A stretch of 64,000 bases of DNA from Herbiconiux sp. VKM Ac-1786 (lineage in GTDB: Bacteria > Actinomycetota > Actinomycetes > Actinomycetales > Microbacteriaceae), in assembly GCF_015350805.1 (NCBI RefSeq), contig NZ_JADKSG010000001.1, positions 1,240,001-1,304,000 of the forward strand. Reading direction: 5' to 3'. The stretch's first letter is position 1; each line of letters starts with the position of its first letter. The notes under the pieces were generated by a model. It searched no databases. It had not been told where the DNA came from and saw only the letters and a list, made by a program, of their open reading frames with translations. Shown piece by piece: positions 52,379 to 59,944 of this stretch. Made by a program: the position numbers and the translations under genes.

Positions 52379-53659
52379 TCAGGCCGCCCGCGCGAGCAGG
52401 CCGCGCCGCCAGAGCAGCGCCCCCACGGCGAGCGCCACGAGAGCCGGCACCCCGCCCGAGACGAGCATGCCGAGCTGCGGCCCGACGTGCTCCACGAAGG
52501 CACCCATCAGCGGCCCGCCCACGGCCTGGCCGCCGAGCAGCACGAGCATGTACAGCGCCATCACCCGCCCGCGCACCCCCATGTTCGTCGACATCTGCAC
52601 CAGCGAGTTCGCCGCCGTGATGAACAGCAGCCAGCCGAAGCCGAGCAGCACCAGCGCGATCGAGAACGGCAGCTGCCCGGGCATCAGCCCGCAGAGGGCC
52701 TGCACGACGCTGTACCCGATCGCCGCGACCACCACCGTGCGCAGCTGCACCGCCCGCCGCCGGGTCGACAGCAGCGCGCCCGTCAGCGCCCCCACCGCCA
52801 CCAGCGAGTTGAACAGCCCGTAGCCGCCCGCGCCGGTGGCGAAGACGTCGTCGGCGTACGCGGCGAGCAGCACCGGCAGGTTCTGGGCGAACACCGCCAG
52901 CACGGCCAGCAGCACGAGCGTGTACAGGATGGCCGGCTTCCCGATCGCGTAGCGCACCCCCTCCCGCAGCTGCCCCTTGGCTCGCGGCGAGCGCGGGGCG
53001 CGATGCAGCTCGGCCGGGTTCATCCGGGTCAGCGCCACCACCACCAGCGCGCAGGCGAGCGCGTTGATCGCGAACGACCAGCCCGCGCCGACGGCCACCA
53101 GCAGCGCTCCACTCAGCGCCGGGCCGATCAGCGCCCCGAGCTGGAACGTCGAGGAATTGAGGCTGATCGCGTTCCGCAGCATCGACGGCCCGACCAGCTC
53201 GTTGGTGAACACCTGCCGCGCCGGGTTGTCGACGACGGTGATCAGCCCGAGCACGACGGCGACGACGTAGACGTGCCACACCTCGATCCAGCCGGTGAGC
53301 GCGAGGATCGCGAGCGCCGCACTCGTCAGCACCGAGGCGCTCTGCGTGATCATCAGCAGCACGCGCTTGGGGTAGCGGTCGACGATCAGTCCGCCGAAGA
53401 GGCCGAGCACCAGCATCGGTGCGAACTGCAGCGCCGTGGTGATGCCGACGGTGACGACGCTGCCCGAGAGCTGCAGCACGAGCCAGTCCTGGGCGATGCG
53501 CTGCATCCAGAGCGCGGTGAGGGCGACCAGCGAGGTGCCGGCGAAGATGCGGTAGTTGCGCACACTCAGCGAGAGGAGCGTGTGCCGCCAGGGCGGAGGG
53601 GCGCTGAGGACGGTTATGGGTTCGGTGGCGGGAGCGGGGGAAGCGAGAGTCGAAGTCAC
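52379..53659 (-). CDS. MFS transporter (EntS/DHA3-like exporter)
   Basis: About 426 residues with twelve membrane segments. Typical parts are LSVRNYRIFAGTSLVALTALWMQRIAQDWLVLQLSGSVVTVGITTALQFAPMLVLGLFGGLIVDRYPKRVLL and the second half starting YTLVLLAVLAVFAQNLPVLL. GVRGRVMALYMLVLLGGQAVGGPLMG matches the enterobactin exporter-like group. It probably exports drugs or siderophore-like compounds. The GTG at 53659 follows AGGAA and is preferred over an in-frame upstream start at 53746. It is divergent from a LysR regulator. Confidence 0.85.
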   Translation of the reverse strand: MTSTLASPAPATEPITVLSAPPPWRHTLLSLSVRNYRIFAGTSLVALTALWMQRIAQDWLVLQLSGSVVTVGITTALQFAPMLVLGLFGGLIVDRYPKRVLLMITQSASVLTSAALAILALTGWIEVWHVYVVAVVLGLITVVDNPARQVFTNELVGPSMLRNAISLNSSTFQLGALIGPALSGALLVAVGAGWSFAINALACALVVVALTRMNPAELHRAPRSPRAKGQLREGVRYAIGKPAILYTLVLLAVLAVFAQNLPVLLAAYADDVFATGAGGYGLFNSLVAVGALTGALLSTRRRAVQLRTVVVAAIGYSVVQALCGLMPGQLPFSIALVLLGFGWLLFITAANSLVQMSTNMGVRGRVMALYMLVLLGGQAVGGPLMGAFVEHVGPQLGMLVSGGVPALVALAVGALLWRRGLLARAA

Positions 53660-53715
53660 GTATGAAGATTCCTGTGGTCGTGGGTCACCTTCGACGGTAC
53701 GCTCGGCAGGGTCAT

Positions 53716-53732
53716 TGATCGAGCCGATCAAC
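53716..53732. promoter_or_regulatory. Palindrome between the MFS and LysR genes
   Basis: TTGATCG (53716-53722) and CGATCAA (53726-53732) are perfect 7-bp arms around AGC. The position between divergent genes fits a LysR binding site controlling both. Confidence 0.55.
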
Positions 53733-53778
53733 GCTATGACTGCCATTGGTTCTTCGAATACCGACCGCCGGGAGCCCC

Positions 53779-54648
53779 GTGTTCGACCCCGCTCTGCTCG
53801 CCACCTTCCTCGCCGTCGCCGAGACCCGCAGCTTCACCCGGGCCGCCGAGCAGCTCGGTCTCAGCCAGCCCACGGTGAGCCAGCAGGTGCGCCGGCTCGA
53901 GACGGCGGCCGGGCGCATCCTGCTCTCGCGCGACACGCACGGCGTCTCGCTCACCGACAACGGCGAAGCGATGGCGGGGTTCGCCCGCACGATCCTCGCG
54001 GCCGAGGCGGCGGCCACGAGCTACTTCTCGGGCTCCGCGATGCGGGGGCGCCTGCGGTTCGGCGCCGCCGACGACCTGGCCGCGACGCAGCTGCCGCGCA
54101 TCCTGAGGCATTTCCGGCAGCTGCACCCGCAGGTGAACCTCGAGCTCACCGTGAACCAGAGCCTGCCGCTGTACCGGCGCCTCAAGTCGGGGCACCTCGA
54201 CCTGATCTTCATCAAGAAGATCCCGGACGCGCGCGACGACCTCATCCCGGAGACGGGAACGATCGTGCGCCGCGACACCCTCGTCTGGCTCGCGGAGGAG
54301 CGCACCCTGATCGAGCCGGGCGAACCGGTGCCGCTGATCACGTACCAGACGCCGTCGATCAGCCGCCGCCTCGCGATCGAGGCGCTGGAGGCCGCGGGCC
54401 GCACCTGGCGCATCACCTGCAACACCCGCGAGGTGAACGGGATGCTCGCCGCCGTGCGCGCCGGGCTCGGGATCGCCGCGCACCCGCACACGCTCATCCC
54501 CGACGACCTCGTGAAGGTGAGCAACCGGTTCTCGCTGCCCGACCTCGGTGAGGTGGACTTCACCCTGCTCTCCAACCCCTCGGCACCGCCCGACGCGGTC
54601 GCGGCCCTCACCTCGGCCATCATGGGCCGGGCACTGGCGCGCACCTGA
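53779..54648 (+). CDS. LysR-family transcriptional regulator
   Basis: 289 residues. The helix-turn-helix is FDPALLATFLAVAETRSFTRAAEQLGLSQPTVSQQVRRLETAAGRILLSRDTHG. The effector domain follows, with LRFGAADDLAATQLPRILRHFRQLHPQVNLELTV and VNGMLAAVRAGLGIAAHPH. The GTG at 53779 with GGAG upstream starts exactly at the conserved helix; an upstream TTG at 53746 adds 11 residues. It likely controls the divergent MFS exporter and itself through the palindrome at 53716-53732. Confidence 0.87.
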   Translation: MFDPALLATFLAVAETRSFTRAAEQLGLSQPTVSQQVRRLETAAGRILLSRDTHGVSLTDNGEAMAGFARTILAAEAAATSYFSGSAMRGRLRFGAADDLAATQLPRILRHFRQLHPQVNLELTVNQSLPLYRRLKSGHLDLIFIKKIPDARDDLIPETGTIVRRDTLVWLAEERTLIEPGEPVPLITYQTPSISRRLAIEALEAAGRTWRITCNTREVNGMLAAVRAGLGIAAHPHTLIPDDLVKVSNRFSLPDLGEVDFTLLSNPSAPPDAVAALTSAIMGRALART

Positions 54649-54688
54649 CGCCGCCTGCCTCATAGCCTCCGTGAGCATCTCTCATCGA

Positions 54689-54694
54689 TAGGGT
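54689..54694 (+). promoter_or_regulatory. TAGGGT -10, leaderless start for the DUF3800 gene
   Basis: TAGGGT lies six bases before the GTG at 54701. Confidence 0.6.
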
Positions 54695-54700
54695 GCTCCG

Positions 54701-55375
54701 GTGACCGATTTCACCAAGACGACCGATTCGAAGTTGAAGAGGCTGTATCAACGGAAGTCGGCGCTGGTCGCGTTCCTCGACGAGAGCTACTTGTCCGTCC
54801 CGGTAGCGGGCGTTCCGTTCTACTACGCGATGACAGCGGTCCTCATCCCGTCCGACGACCTCGACTCCGTGCGGTGGGCGTACGCCGAACGCGCCGGCCA
54901 TGAGAAGTGGCACACGACGGAGAGGTTCCGAGACGGCCGCAGCCACGAGATCGCAGAATTCGTCGACCTCCTCGTGGCCGAAGCGGACCCGGTGGTGATC
55001 GTCGTCCAGATCGACGCAGGACCGGATCGGGACGACGTCGAGAGCGCTCGTCGTGTGTGCTTCACGACGATGGTCGAGATCCTGCACGATGAGCACGACG
55101 TGGAGCTCGTCGTCTATGAGCGACGCCGACCCGGGACGGAGCAGGGCAATGACAGCGAGACGGCGACCGCCCTGCGCAAGAGCCTCGAGCGCCTGACGAT
55201 CGTCGACGCCTGGTCGGGGTCGGAACCCCTCCTGTGGGGGCCGGACATCGTCGCGTGGACGCTGCAACGACGACTCGTGCGCGACGAGGCCTGGTTCGAT
55301 CCGCTCTTGAGCGTGACGACGATCTATCGAGTCGACGGCTCAGGGATGACGGGCACCGCGTCATCGCTTAAATGA
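54701..55375 (+). CDS. DUF3800-like protein
   Basis: 224 residues. SALVAFLDESYLS near the N terminus carries the FxDES motif of DUF3800, and SEPLLWGPDIVAWTLQRRLVRD near the C terminus matches its conserved helix. The family is predicted to have an RNase H-like fold with acidic residues and is often found on mobile or defence-related islands; no activity is established. Codon use is visibly less GC-biased than in neighbouring genes, hinting at acquisition. It stands alone with its own promoter and is followed by a small hairpin. No partner gene was recognised. Confidence 0.65.
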   Translation: MTDFTKTTDSKLKRLYQRKSALVAFLDESYLSVPVAGVPFYYAMTAVLIPSDDLDSVRWAYAERAGHEKWHTTERFRDGRSHEIAEFVDLLVAEADPVVIVVQIDAGPDRDDVESARRVCFTTMVEILHDEHDVELVVYERRRPGTEQGNDSETATALRKSLERLTIVDAWSGSEPLLWGPDIVAWTLQRRLVRDEAWFDPLLSVTTIYRVDGSGMTGTASSLK

Positions 55376-55381
55376 AACAGC

Positions 55382-55409
55382 CCCTCGGTGGACGGACCTG
55401 AACCGAGGG
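55382..55409 (+). terminator. Hairpin after the DUF3800 gene
   Basis: CCCTCGGT (55382-55389) pairs with ACCGAGGG (55402-55409) around a 12-base loop. Confidence 0.55.
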
Positions 55410-55492
55410 AGCCCGCGCATCGAGAGGGCCGGTGTACGGCTGTCACGACGCGCGTTGTCTCTGCACGAATTATAGCGACTCCTGCTGATGAA

Positions 55493-55522
55493 GGGAACGA
55501 TCGCAGTGCGGTCGTCATTCCC
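55493..55522. terminator. Imperfect palindrome after the first PfkB gene
   Basis: GGGAA at the left and TTCCC at the right enclose further matching pairs (CGCA/TGCG) in this intergenic stretch between convergent genes. It may be a terminator for the minus-strand kinase. The rest of 55376-55541 shows nothing recognisable. Confidence 0.4.
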
Positions 55523-55541
55523 TGCCGACCGGGGGGCGGGG

Positions 55542-56531
55542 TCAGTCGGCGATGTCGGCGCGGGTGGGGGGGTTCGCGCCGGGGCGGGAGACGGTGATGG
55601 CGGCGCAGCGGACCGCGAAGTCGCCGAGGAGGCCGAGGCGGCCCGAGTCGAAGGCGTGGCCGTCGCGGAGCGACTCGAGGGGGACGCCCTCGTCGACGAG
55701 GCTCGCCAGGCGGTCGATCAGCGCGCTCATGAAGGAGTCGCCGGCGCCGATGGTGTCGGCCACCTCGACCGCGATGCCCTCCACCGCGCGACGGTGCTCG
55801 GCCGCCGCGAGCAGCGCGCCGTCGCCGCCGCGGGTGACCGCGACGAGGCCGGGGCCGAGCGCCAGGATGCGGTCGGCCGCCTCGTCGGCGTCGGCGCCCG
55901 GGTAGAGCCAGGCGGCGTCTTCGTCGCTGAGCTTCAGCACGGCGGCGAGCGCGGCGAGCTCCTCGAAGCGGGCCAGCACCGCCGCATGGTCGGGCACGAT
56001 CGAGGGGCGGATGTTCGGGTCGAAGGTGATCAGCGGCGCCGCGTCGCTCGCGGCGAGCGCGGCGAGCAGCGCCGCCACCTCGGAGCCGCCCGGCTCGAGG
56101 AACGCCGCGATCGAGCCGGCGTGCACGATGCCGGCGGCCGCCAGCGCGGGGTCGGCAGCCGTGAGGCCGGCGGGGAGGGACCAGCGGAGGTCGAACGTGT
56201 AGGAGGCGGAGCCGTCCACACCGAGGTGGGCCGTCGCCGAGGACGTCGGCTCGTCGCGGATCGACCCGGGCGCGAGCGACACCCCGGCCGAGCGGAGGTG
56301 CTCGGCGATGGCGGCACCCCGGGCATCCGTGCCGATCTCGGTGACCAGCGTCACCGGACGCCCCAGGCGGGCCAGCCCGAAGGCGATGTTCATCGGCGAG
56401 CCGCCCGGGTGCTCGACCGACTCGGCGCCCGGGCGCGCGACGACGTCGACCAGGGCCTCGCCGATCGCGACGATCGCGGTGGAGCCCGCGATCGGGGCGG
56501 TGGACTGCGGGGCGGGGGTGACGTCGCTCAT
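55542..56531 (-). CDS. PfkB-family carbohydrate kinase, copy 1 (fructokinase-like)
   Basis: 329 residues of the ribokinase fold. The N-terminal substrate motif is EHPGGSPMNIAFGLARLG, with the family Gly-Gly pair. DPNIRPSIVPDHAAV is the central conserved block and VADTIGAGDSFMSALIDRL holds the catalytic Asp and anion hole. The closest textbook group is fructokinase, making fructose-6-phosphate. It is strongly similar to the second kinase at 57789-58790, with short near-identical DNA stretches. The N-terminal 18 residues before IVAIGEALVDVV are extra. It may serve the sugar importer further right. Confidence 0.86.
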   Translation of the reverse strand: MSDVTPAPQSTAPIAGSTAIVAIGEALVDVVARPGAESVEHPGGSPMNIAFGLARLGRPVTLVTEIGTDARGAAIAEHLRSAGVSLAPGSIRDEPTSSATAHLGVDGSASYTFDLRWSLPAGLTAADPALAAAGIVHAGSIAAFLEPGGSEVAALLAALAASDAAPLITFDPNIRPSIVPDHAAVLARFEELAALAAVLKLSDEDAAWLYPGADADEAADRILALGPGLVAVTRGGDGALLAAAEHRRAVEGIAVEVADTIGAGDSFMSALIDRLASLVDEGVPLESLRDGHAFDSGRLGLLGDFAVRCAAITVSRPGANPPTRADIAD

Positions 56532-56637
56532 GCCGGGCCTCTCTGCTGCCGGCGGCCGCTCGCGCCGAACGCCGCCAGTCTAGGGCGCGACGACCGGCCG
56601 GCATGGCAGGATCGAGCCGAGCTGAGGGGGGGTGTGC

Positions 56638-56913
56638 ATGAACGCACGGGATGTGCAGGAGAAGACGTTCGCCGTCACGAAGTGGCGTCAGGGCTACGAC
56701 ATGGACGAGGTGGACGCGGTGCTCGAGCGGGTGTCGACGACGCTGGCCGAGCACGAGCAGGGGCGGCCGGCCGCGGTCGACGCGATGACCGCCGACGAGG
56801 TGGTGAACGCTCGGTTCGCGCCGACGAAGTTCCGGCAGGGGTACGACCAGGATCAGGTCGACGACTTCCTCGACAGGGTGGCCGTGGCGCTGCGCGAGCT
56901 CGCGGCGCGCTGA
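56638..56913 (+). CDS. Short DivIVA-domain protein with two repeats
   Basis: 91 residues made of two copies of the DivIVA-type motif. The first is FAVTKWRQGYDMDEVDAVLERV and the second is FAPTKFRQGYDQDQVDDFLDRV. This is the short actinobacterial form without the long coiled coil of Wag31, so polar scaffolding in the usual sense is doubtful; a membrane- or partner-binding adaptor is possible. The ATG at 56638 has a G-rich ribosome-binding site; a GTG at 56632 is possible. It lies between two paralogous kinase genes and precedes DUF3097. Confidence 0.8.
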   Translation: MNARDVQEKTFAVTKWRQGYDMDEVDAVLERVSTTLAEHEQGRPAAVDAMTADEVVNARFAPTKFRQGYDQDQVDDFLDRVAVALRELAAR

Positions 56914-56944
56914 GCGGATGCGCGGCGGCGGCCTGGCTGCCACG

Positions 56945-56950
56945 TAGCCT
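56945..56950 (+). promoter_or_regulatory. TAGCCT -10, leaderless start for DUF3097
   Basis: TAGCCT lies six bases before the GTG at 56957. Confidence 0.6.
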
Positions 56951-56956
56951 TGGGCG

Positions 56957-57805
56957 GTGCCCGACTACGACCGCTACGGATCCGACGTTCTCGCCGACTA
57001 CAAGCGCCGCGCGAAGCCCGTGGTGCTGCCCAAGGTGCCGGCCGAGTTCGACCTCGTCGTCGAGGAGGTCGCCACCGACTTCTGCGGCAGCGTGACCCGG
57101 GTCGAGGGCCGCACGGTCGAGCTGGAGGACCGGCACGGCAAGCGCCGCGTCTTCCCCCTCGGGGCCGGGTTCCTGCTCGAGGGGCGGGCGATCGAGCTGG
57201 TGCATCCGGTGGTGGCGAGCCGCGCATCCGCCCCGAAGCGCACCGCGTCAGGCAGCATCGCCGGGCCCGAGGAGCGCGCGCGGGTGGCCCGGCCGAGCCG
57301 CATCTACGTCGAGGGCCGGCACGACGCCGAGCTCGTCGAGAAGGTCTGGGGCGACGACCTGCGCGGCGAGGGCGTCGTGGTGGAGTACCTCGAGGGCGTC
57401 GACGACCTCGACGCCATCGTGCGCGAGTTCGCCCCCACGCGCGATCGGCGCATCGGGGTGCTGGTCGACCACCTCGTCGCGGGCTCGAAGGAGAGCCGGA
57501 TCGCCCAGGCGGTGCAGCGCGGGCCGTTCGGGAAGCACGTGCTCGTGGTGGGGCACCCGTTCGTCGACATCTGGCAGTCGGTGACGCCGAAGGCGATGGG
57601 CATCACGGCCTGGCCGACGGTGCCGCGGTCGATCGAGTGGAAGCACGGCATCTGCGAGGCCTTCGGCTGGCCGCACGAGGAGCAGGCCGACATCGCGCGG
57701 GCGTGGAAGCGCATCCTGTCGCGGGTGTCGACGTACACCGACCTCGAGCCGGTGCTGCTCGGGCGGGTCGAGCAGCTGATCGACTTCGTCACCGAGCCGC
57801 AGTAG
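56957..57805 (+). CDS. DUF3097 protein with TOPRIM-like signature
   Basis: 282 residues, typical for this actinobacterial family of unknown function. The N-terminal ~75 residues are a small beta domain (VEGRTVELEDRHGKRRVFPLGAGFLLEG). The middle reads SRIYVEGRHDAELVEKVWG, resembling TOPRIM motif 1 (a catalytic Glu in EGxxDA). RIGVLVDHLVAGSKESRIA resembles the TOPRIM metal-binding motif but lacks the usual second Asp. HVLVVGHPFVDIWQSVTPKAMGI is a further conserved block. A nucleic-acid-processing role is a guess. Its end overlaps the convergent kinase gene by 17 bases. Confidence 0.78.
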   Translation: MPDYDRYGSDVLADYKRRAKPVVLPKVPAEFDLVVEEVATDFCGSVTRVEGRTVELEDRHGKRRVFPLGAGFLLEGRAIELVHPVVASRASAPKRTASGSIAGPEERARVARPSRIYVEGRHDAELVEKVWGDDLRGEGVVVEYLEGVDDLDAIVREFAPTRDRRIGVLVDHLVAGSKESRIAQAVQRGPFGKHVLVVGHPFVDIWQSVTPKAMGITAWPTVPRSIEWKHGICEAFGWPHEEQADIARAWKRILSRVSTYTDLEPVLLGRVEQLIDFVTEPQ

Positions 57806-58790
57806 CCCGGCGGCGGGTCAGTTCGGCGAAGGTGGGCGGGTCGGCGCCCGGGCGGGACACCGTGATCGCCGCGGCGCGCACCGCGAAGTCACCGATCTCG
57901 GCGAGGACGGCCGGGTCGAGAGCACTCCCGTCACGCAGCGCCCCGACCGGCACGCCCTCGTCGAGCAGCGCGGCCAGCCGGTCGATCAGCGCGCTCATGA
58001 ACGAGTCGCCCGCACCGATGGTGTCGGCCACGGTCACCGCGATCCCGGGCACCGAATGCCGTGCCGTGCCCGTGGCGAGCAGGGCCCCCTCCCCGCCCCG
58101 GGTCACGGCGACGAGGCCGGGGCCCAGGCGCAGGATGCGATCGGCGGCCTCGTCGGGGTCGGCTCCGGGATAGAGCCAGTCGGCATCCTCGTCGCTGAGC
58201 TTCACCACGGCGGCCGACCCGGCGAGCTCTCCGAAGCGCTCGAGCACCGCGGCGCGATCGGGCACGATCGAGGGGCGGATGTTCGGGTCGAGCGTGATCA
58301 GCGGCGCCCGGCCAGAGGCGCCGGTGCCGGTGCGGGTGCCGGTGCCGGCCAGCTCCCGCAGCAGCCGGCAGACGGCCGTCGCGCCGGGTTCGAGGAACGC
58401 CCCGATCGACCCGGCGTGTACGATGCCCGCCGAGGCCAGCACGGGATGCGCCGCCGACAGCCCGGCGGGCAGCGACCACCGGAGGTCGAAGGAGTAGCCG
58501 GCCGACCCGTCGGGGGCGAGCCGGGCCGTGGCCGTCGAGGTCGCCTCGGGCCGCGTCGAACCGGGAGCGAGTTCGACCCCGGCGGAGCGGAGGTGGGTGG
58601 CGATCGACTCGCCCCGCGCATCCTGACCGATGCGGGTGATCAGCGTCACCCGGCGACCGAGACGACCGAGCCCGAGCGCGATGTTCATCGGCGAGCCGCC
58701 CGGGTGCTCGACCGGTCGGGTGCCGGGCCGCAGCACGACGTCGATCAACGACTCGCCGATCGCGACGACGGAGGTGGGGAGGGGGGACAC
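57789..58790 (-). CDS. PfkB-family carbohydrate kinase, copy 2 (fructokinase-like)
   Basis: 333 residues, a close paralogue of the kinase at 55542-56531. Shared blocks are VEHPGGSPMNIALGLGRLGR, DPNIRPSIVPDRAAVLERF, KLSDEDADWLYPGADPDEAADRIL and VADTIGAGDSFMSALIDRLAALLDEGVP. It differs mainly by a Gly/Thr-rich insertion (AGTGTRTGTGASGRA) near residue 150 and by its termini. The GTG at 58790 is the likely start, with GGAAGG upstream. It lies just downstream of the sugar-import operon on the same strand, separated by a strong terminator. Fructose or a related sugar is the likely substrate. Confidence 0.86.
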   Translation of the reverse strand: MSPLPTSVVAIGESLIDVVLRPGTRPVEHPGGSPMNIALGLGRLGRRVTLITRIGQDARGESIATHLRSAGVELAPGSTRPEATSTATARLAPDGSAGYSFDLRWSLPAGLSAAHPVLASAGIVHAGSIGAFLEPGATAVCRLLRELAGTGTRTGTGASGRAPLITLDPNIRPSIVPDRAAVLERFGELAGSAAVVKLSDEDADWLYPGADPDEAADRILRLGPGLVAVTRGGEGALLATGTARHSVPGIAVTVADTIGAGDSFMSALIDRLAALLDEGVPVGALRDGSALDPAVLAEIGDFAVRAAAITVSRPGADPPTFAELTRRRATAAR

Positions 58791-58812
58791 GACGGGGCCT
58801 TCCGGGCGTGGA

Positions 58813-58851
58813 GACGGCTCCGCCCGCGCGCGGGTCGCGGGCGGAGCCGTC
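58813..58851 (-). terminator. Terminator after the sugar-import operon
   Basis: GACGGCTCCGCCCGCG (58813-58828) pairs perfectly with 58836-58851, giving a 16-bp stem and a seven-base loop. It follows the ABM gene, the last gene of the importer operon, and precedes the second PfkB gene. Confidence 0.85.
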
Positions 58852-58859
58852 GGTCGGGG

Positions 58860-59153
58860 TCAGCCTGCGAGGGGCCGGAGAAAGGTGAGCTGCGATCCGT
58901 CCTCGACGATCAGCGGCCCGAGCCGGGCGTTGAACTCGGCGCCGTAGGGAGCGTCGAGGTGGGCCCGGAAGGCCTTCTCGTCGCGGTAGACCTCGTAGAC
59001 GAGGAACCGCGAGGGCCGATCGGCGTGCCGGGTCGGCGCGAACTCGAGGCACCCGGGCTCTGCCCGCGCCTGCTCGGCGAGGTCGCCGAGCAGTACGGCC
59101 ACGGTCTCCTCCTCGCCCGGCAGCGCCGTGAATTCGGCGACGAGCACCGTCAT
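58860..59153 (-). CDS. ABM-domain protein (putative quinol monooxygenase or LsrG-like isomerase)
   Basis: 97 residues, a single dimeric alpha/beta-barrel ABM domain: VLVAEFTALPGEEETVAVLLGDLAEQARAEPGCLEFAPTRHADRPSRFLVYEVYRDEKAFRAHLDAPYGAEF. The family includes quinone-forming monooxygenases and LsrG, an isomerase of the phosphorylated autoinducer-2 breakdown product. Its ATG overlaps the stop of the sugar-import ATPase by four bases (ATGA), so it belongs to that operon. A sugar mutarotase or sugar-phosphate isomerase role is therefore at least as likely as a monooxygenase. Confidence 0.8.
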   Translation of the reverse strand: MTVLVAEFTALPGEEETVAVLLGDLAEQARAEPGCLEFAPTRHADRPSRFLVYEVYRDEKAFRAHLDAPYGAEFNARLGPLIVEDGSQLTFLRPLAG

Positions 59154-59944
59154 GCCGTGGCCGCGCCCGTCATGATCGCCACGGCGTCGGTCATCGAGTG
59201 AGACTGCGGCGTGATGGTCGCCGCGCGCTTGCCGAGGCGCTGGATGTGGATGCGGTCGGCGACGTCGAAGACGTGGGGCATGTTGTGGCTGATCAGGATG
59301 ACCGGCACCCCCCGGTCGCGCAGGTTGCGGATGAGCTCGAGCACCTGGTTCGACTCGCGCACACCGAGCGCGGCGGTGGGCTCGTCGAGCACCACGACCT
59401 TCGAGCCGAACGCGGCGGCGCGAGCGACCGCGACGGCCTGACGCTGACCGCCGGAGAGGTTCTCGACCGGCACCGTGACGTCCTGCAGGGTCGAGATGCC
59501 GAGGGTGGTGAGCTCGTCCTTCGCCGCCTTGCGCATGCCGGCGGTGTCGAGCATCCGGAACACCGAGCCCAGGATGCCGGCCCGGCGCTTCTCGCGACCG
59601 AGGTACAGGTTCGAGGCCACGTCGAGCGCCGGGGAGACGGCGAGGTTCTGGTACACGGTCTCGATACCGGCACCCCGTGCATCCTGGGGCCGCTTGAACG
59701 ACACCTTCTTGCCGTCGAGGAAGAGTTCGCCCTCGTCGGGGATCTCGGCGCCGGTGAGGCACTTGATCAGGGTCGACTTGCCGGCGCCGTTGTCGCCGAT
59801 GATCGCGAGCACCTCGCCCGGGTAGAGCTCGAGGCTCACCCCGTCGAGGCCGACCACCCGGCCGAAGGTCTTCACCAGGCGGCGGGCCTGCAGCACCGGG
59901 GTGCGCGTCTGGGCCTCGGGGGAGCTGTTGTCGGTGAGAGTCAC
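59150..59944 (-). CDS. Sugar ABC transporter ATP-binding protein (single domain, FrcA-like)
   Basis: 264 residues with one nucleotide-binding domain. Walker A is [15 protein letters not shown], the Q-loop region is VYQNLAVSPALDVASNLYLGRE, the signature is ENLSGGQRQAVAVARA, Walker B is [12 protein letters not shown] and the H-loop is LISHNMPHVF. One domain per polypeptide is the FrcA arrangement, unlike the fused MmsA type at 33669. The GTG at 59944 overlaps the permease stop by four bases and has GAAAGG seven bases upstream; an ATG at 59965 is less likely. It drives the importer with the adjacent permease and binding protein. Confidence 0.9.
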   Translation of the reverse strand: MTLTDNSSPEAQTRTPVLQARRLVKTFGRVVGLDGVSLELYPGEVLAIIGDNGAGKSTLIKCLTGAEIPDEGELFLDGKKVSFKRPQDARGAGIETVYQNLAVSPALDVASNLYLGREKRRAGILGSVFRMLDTAGMRKAAKDELTTLGISTLQDVTVPVENLSGGQRQAVAVARAAAFGSKVVVLDEPTAALGVRESNQVLELIRNLRDRGVPVILISHNMPHVFDVADRIHIQRLGKRAATITPQSHSMTDAVAIMTGAATA

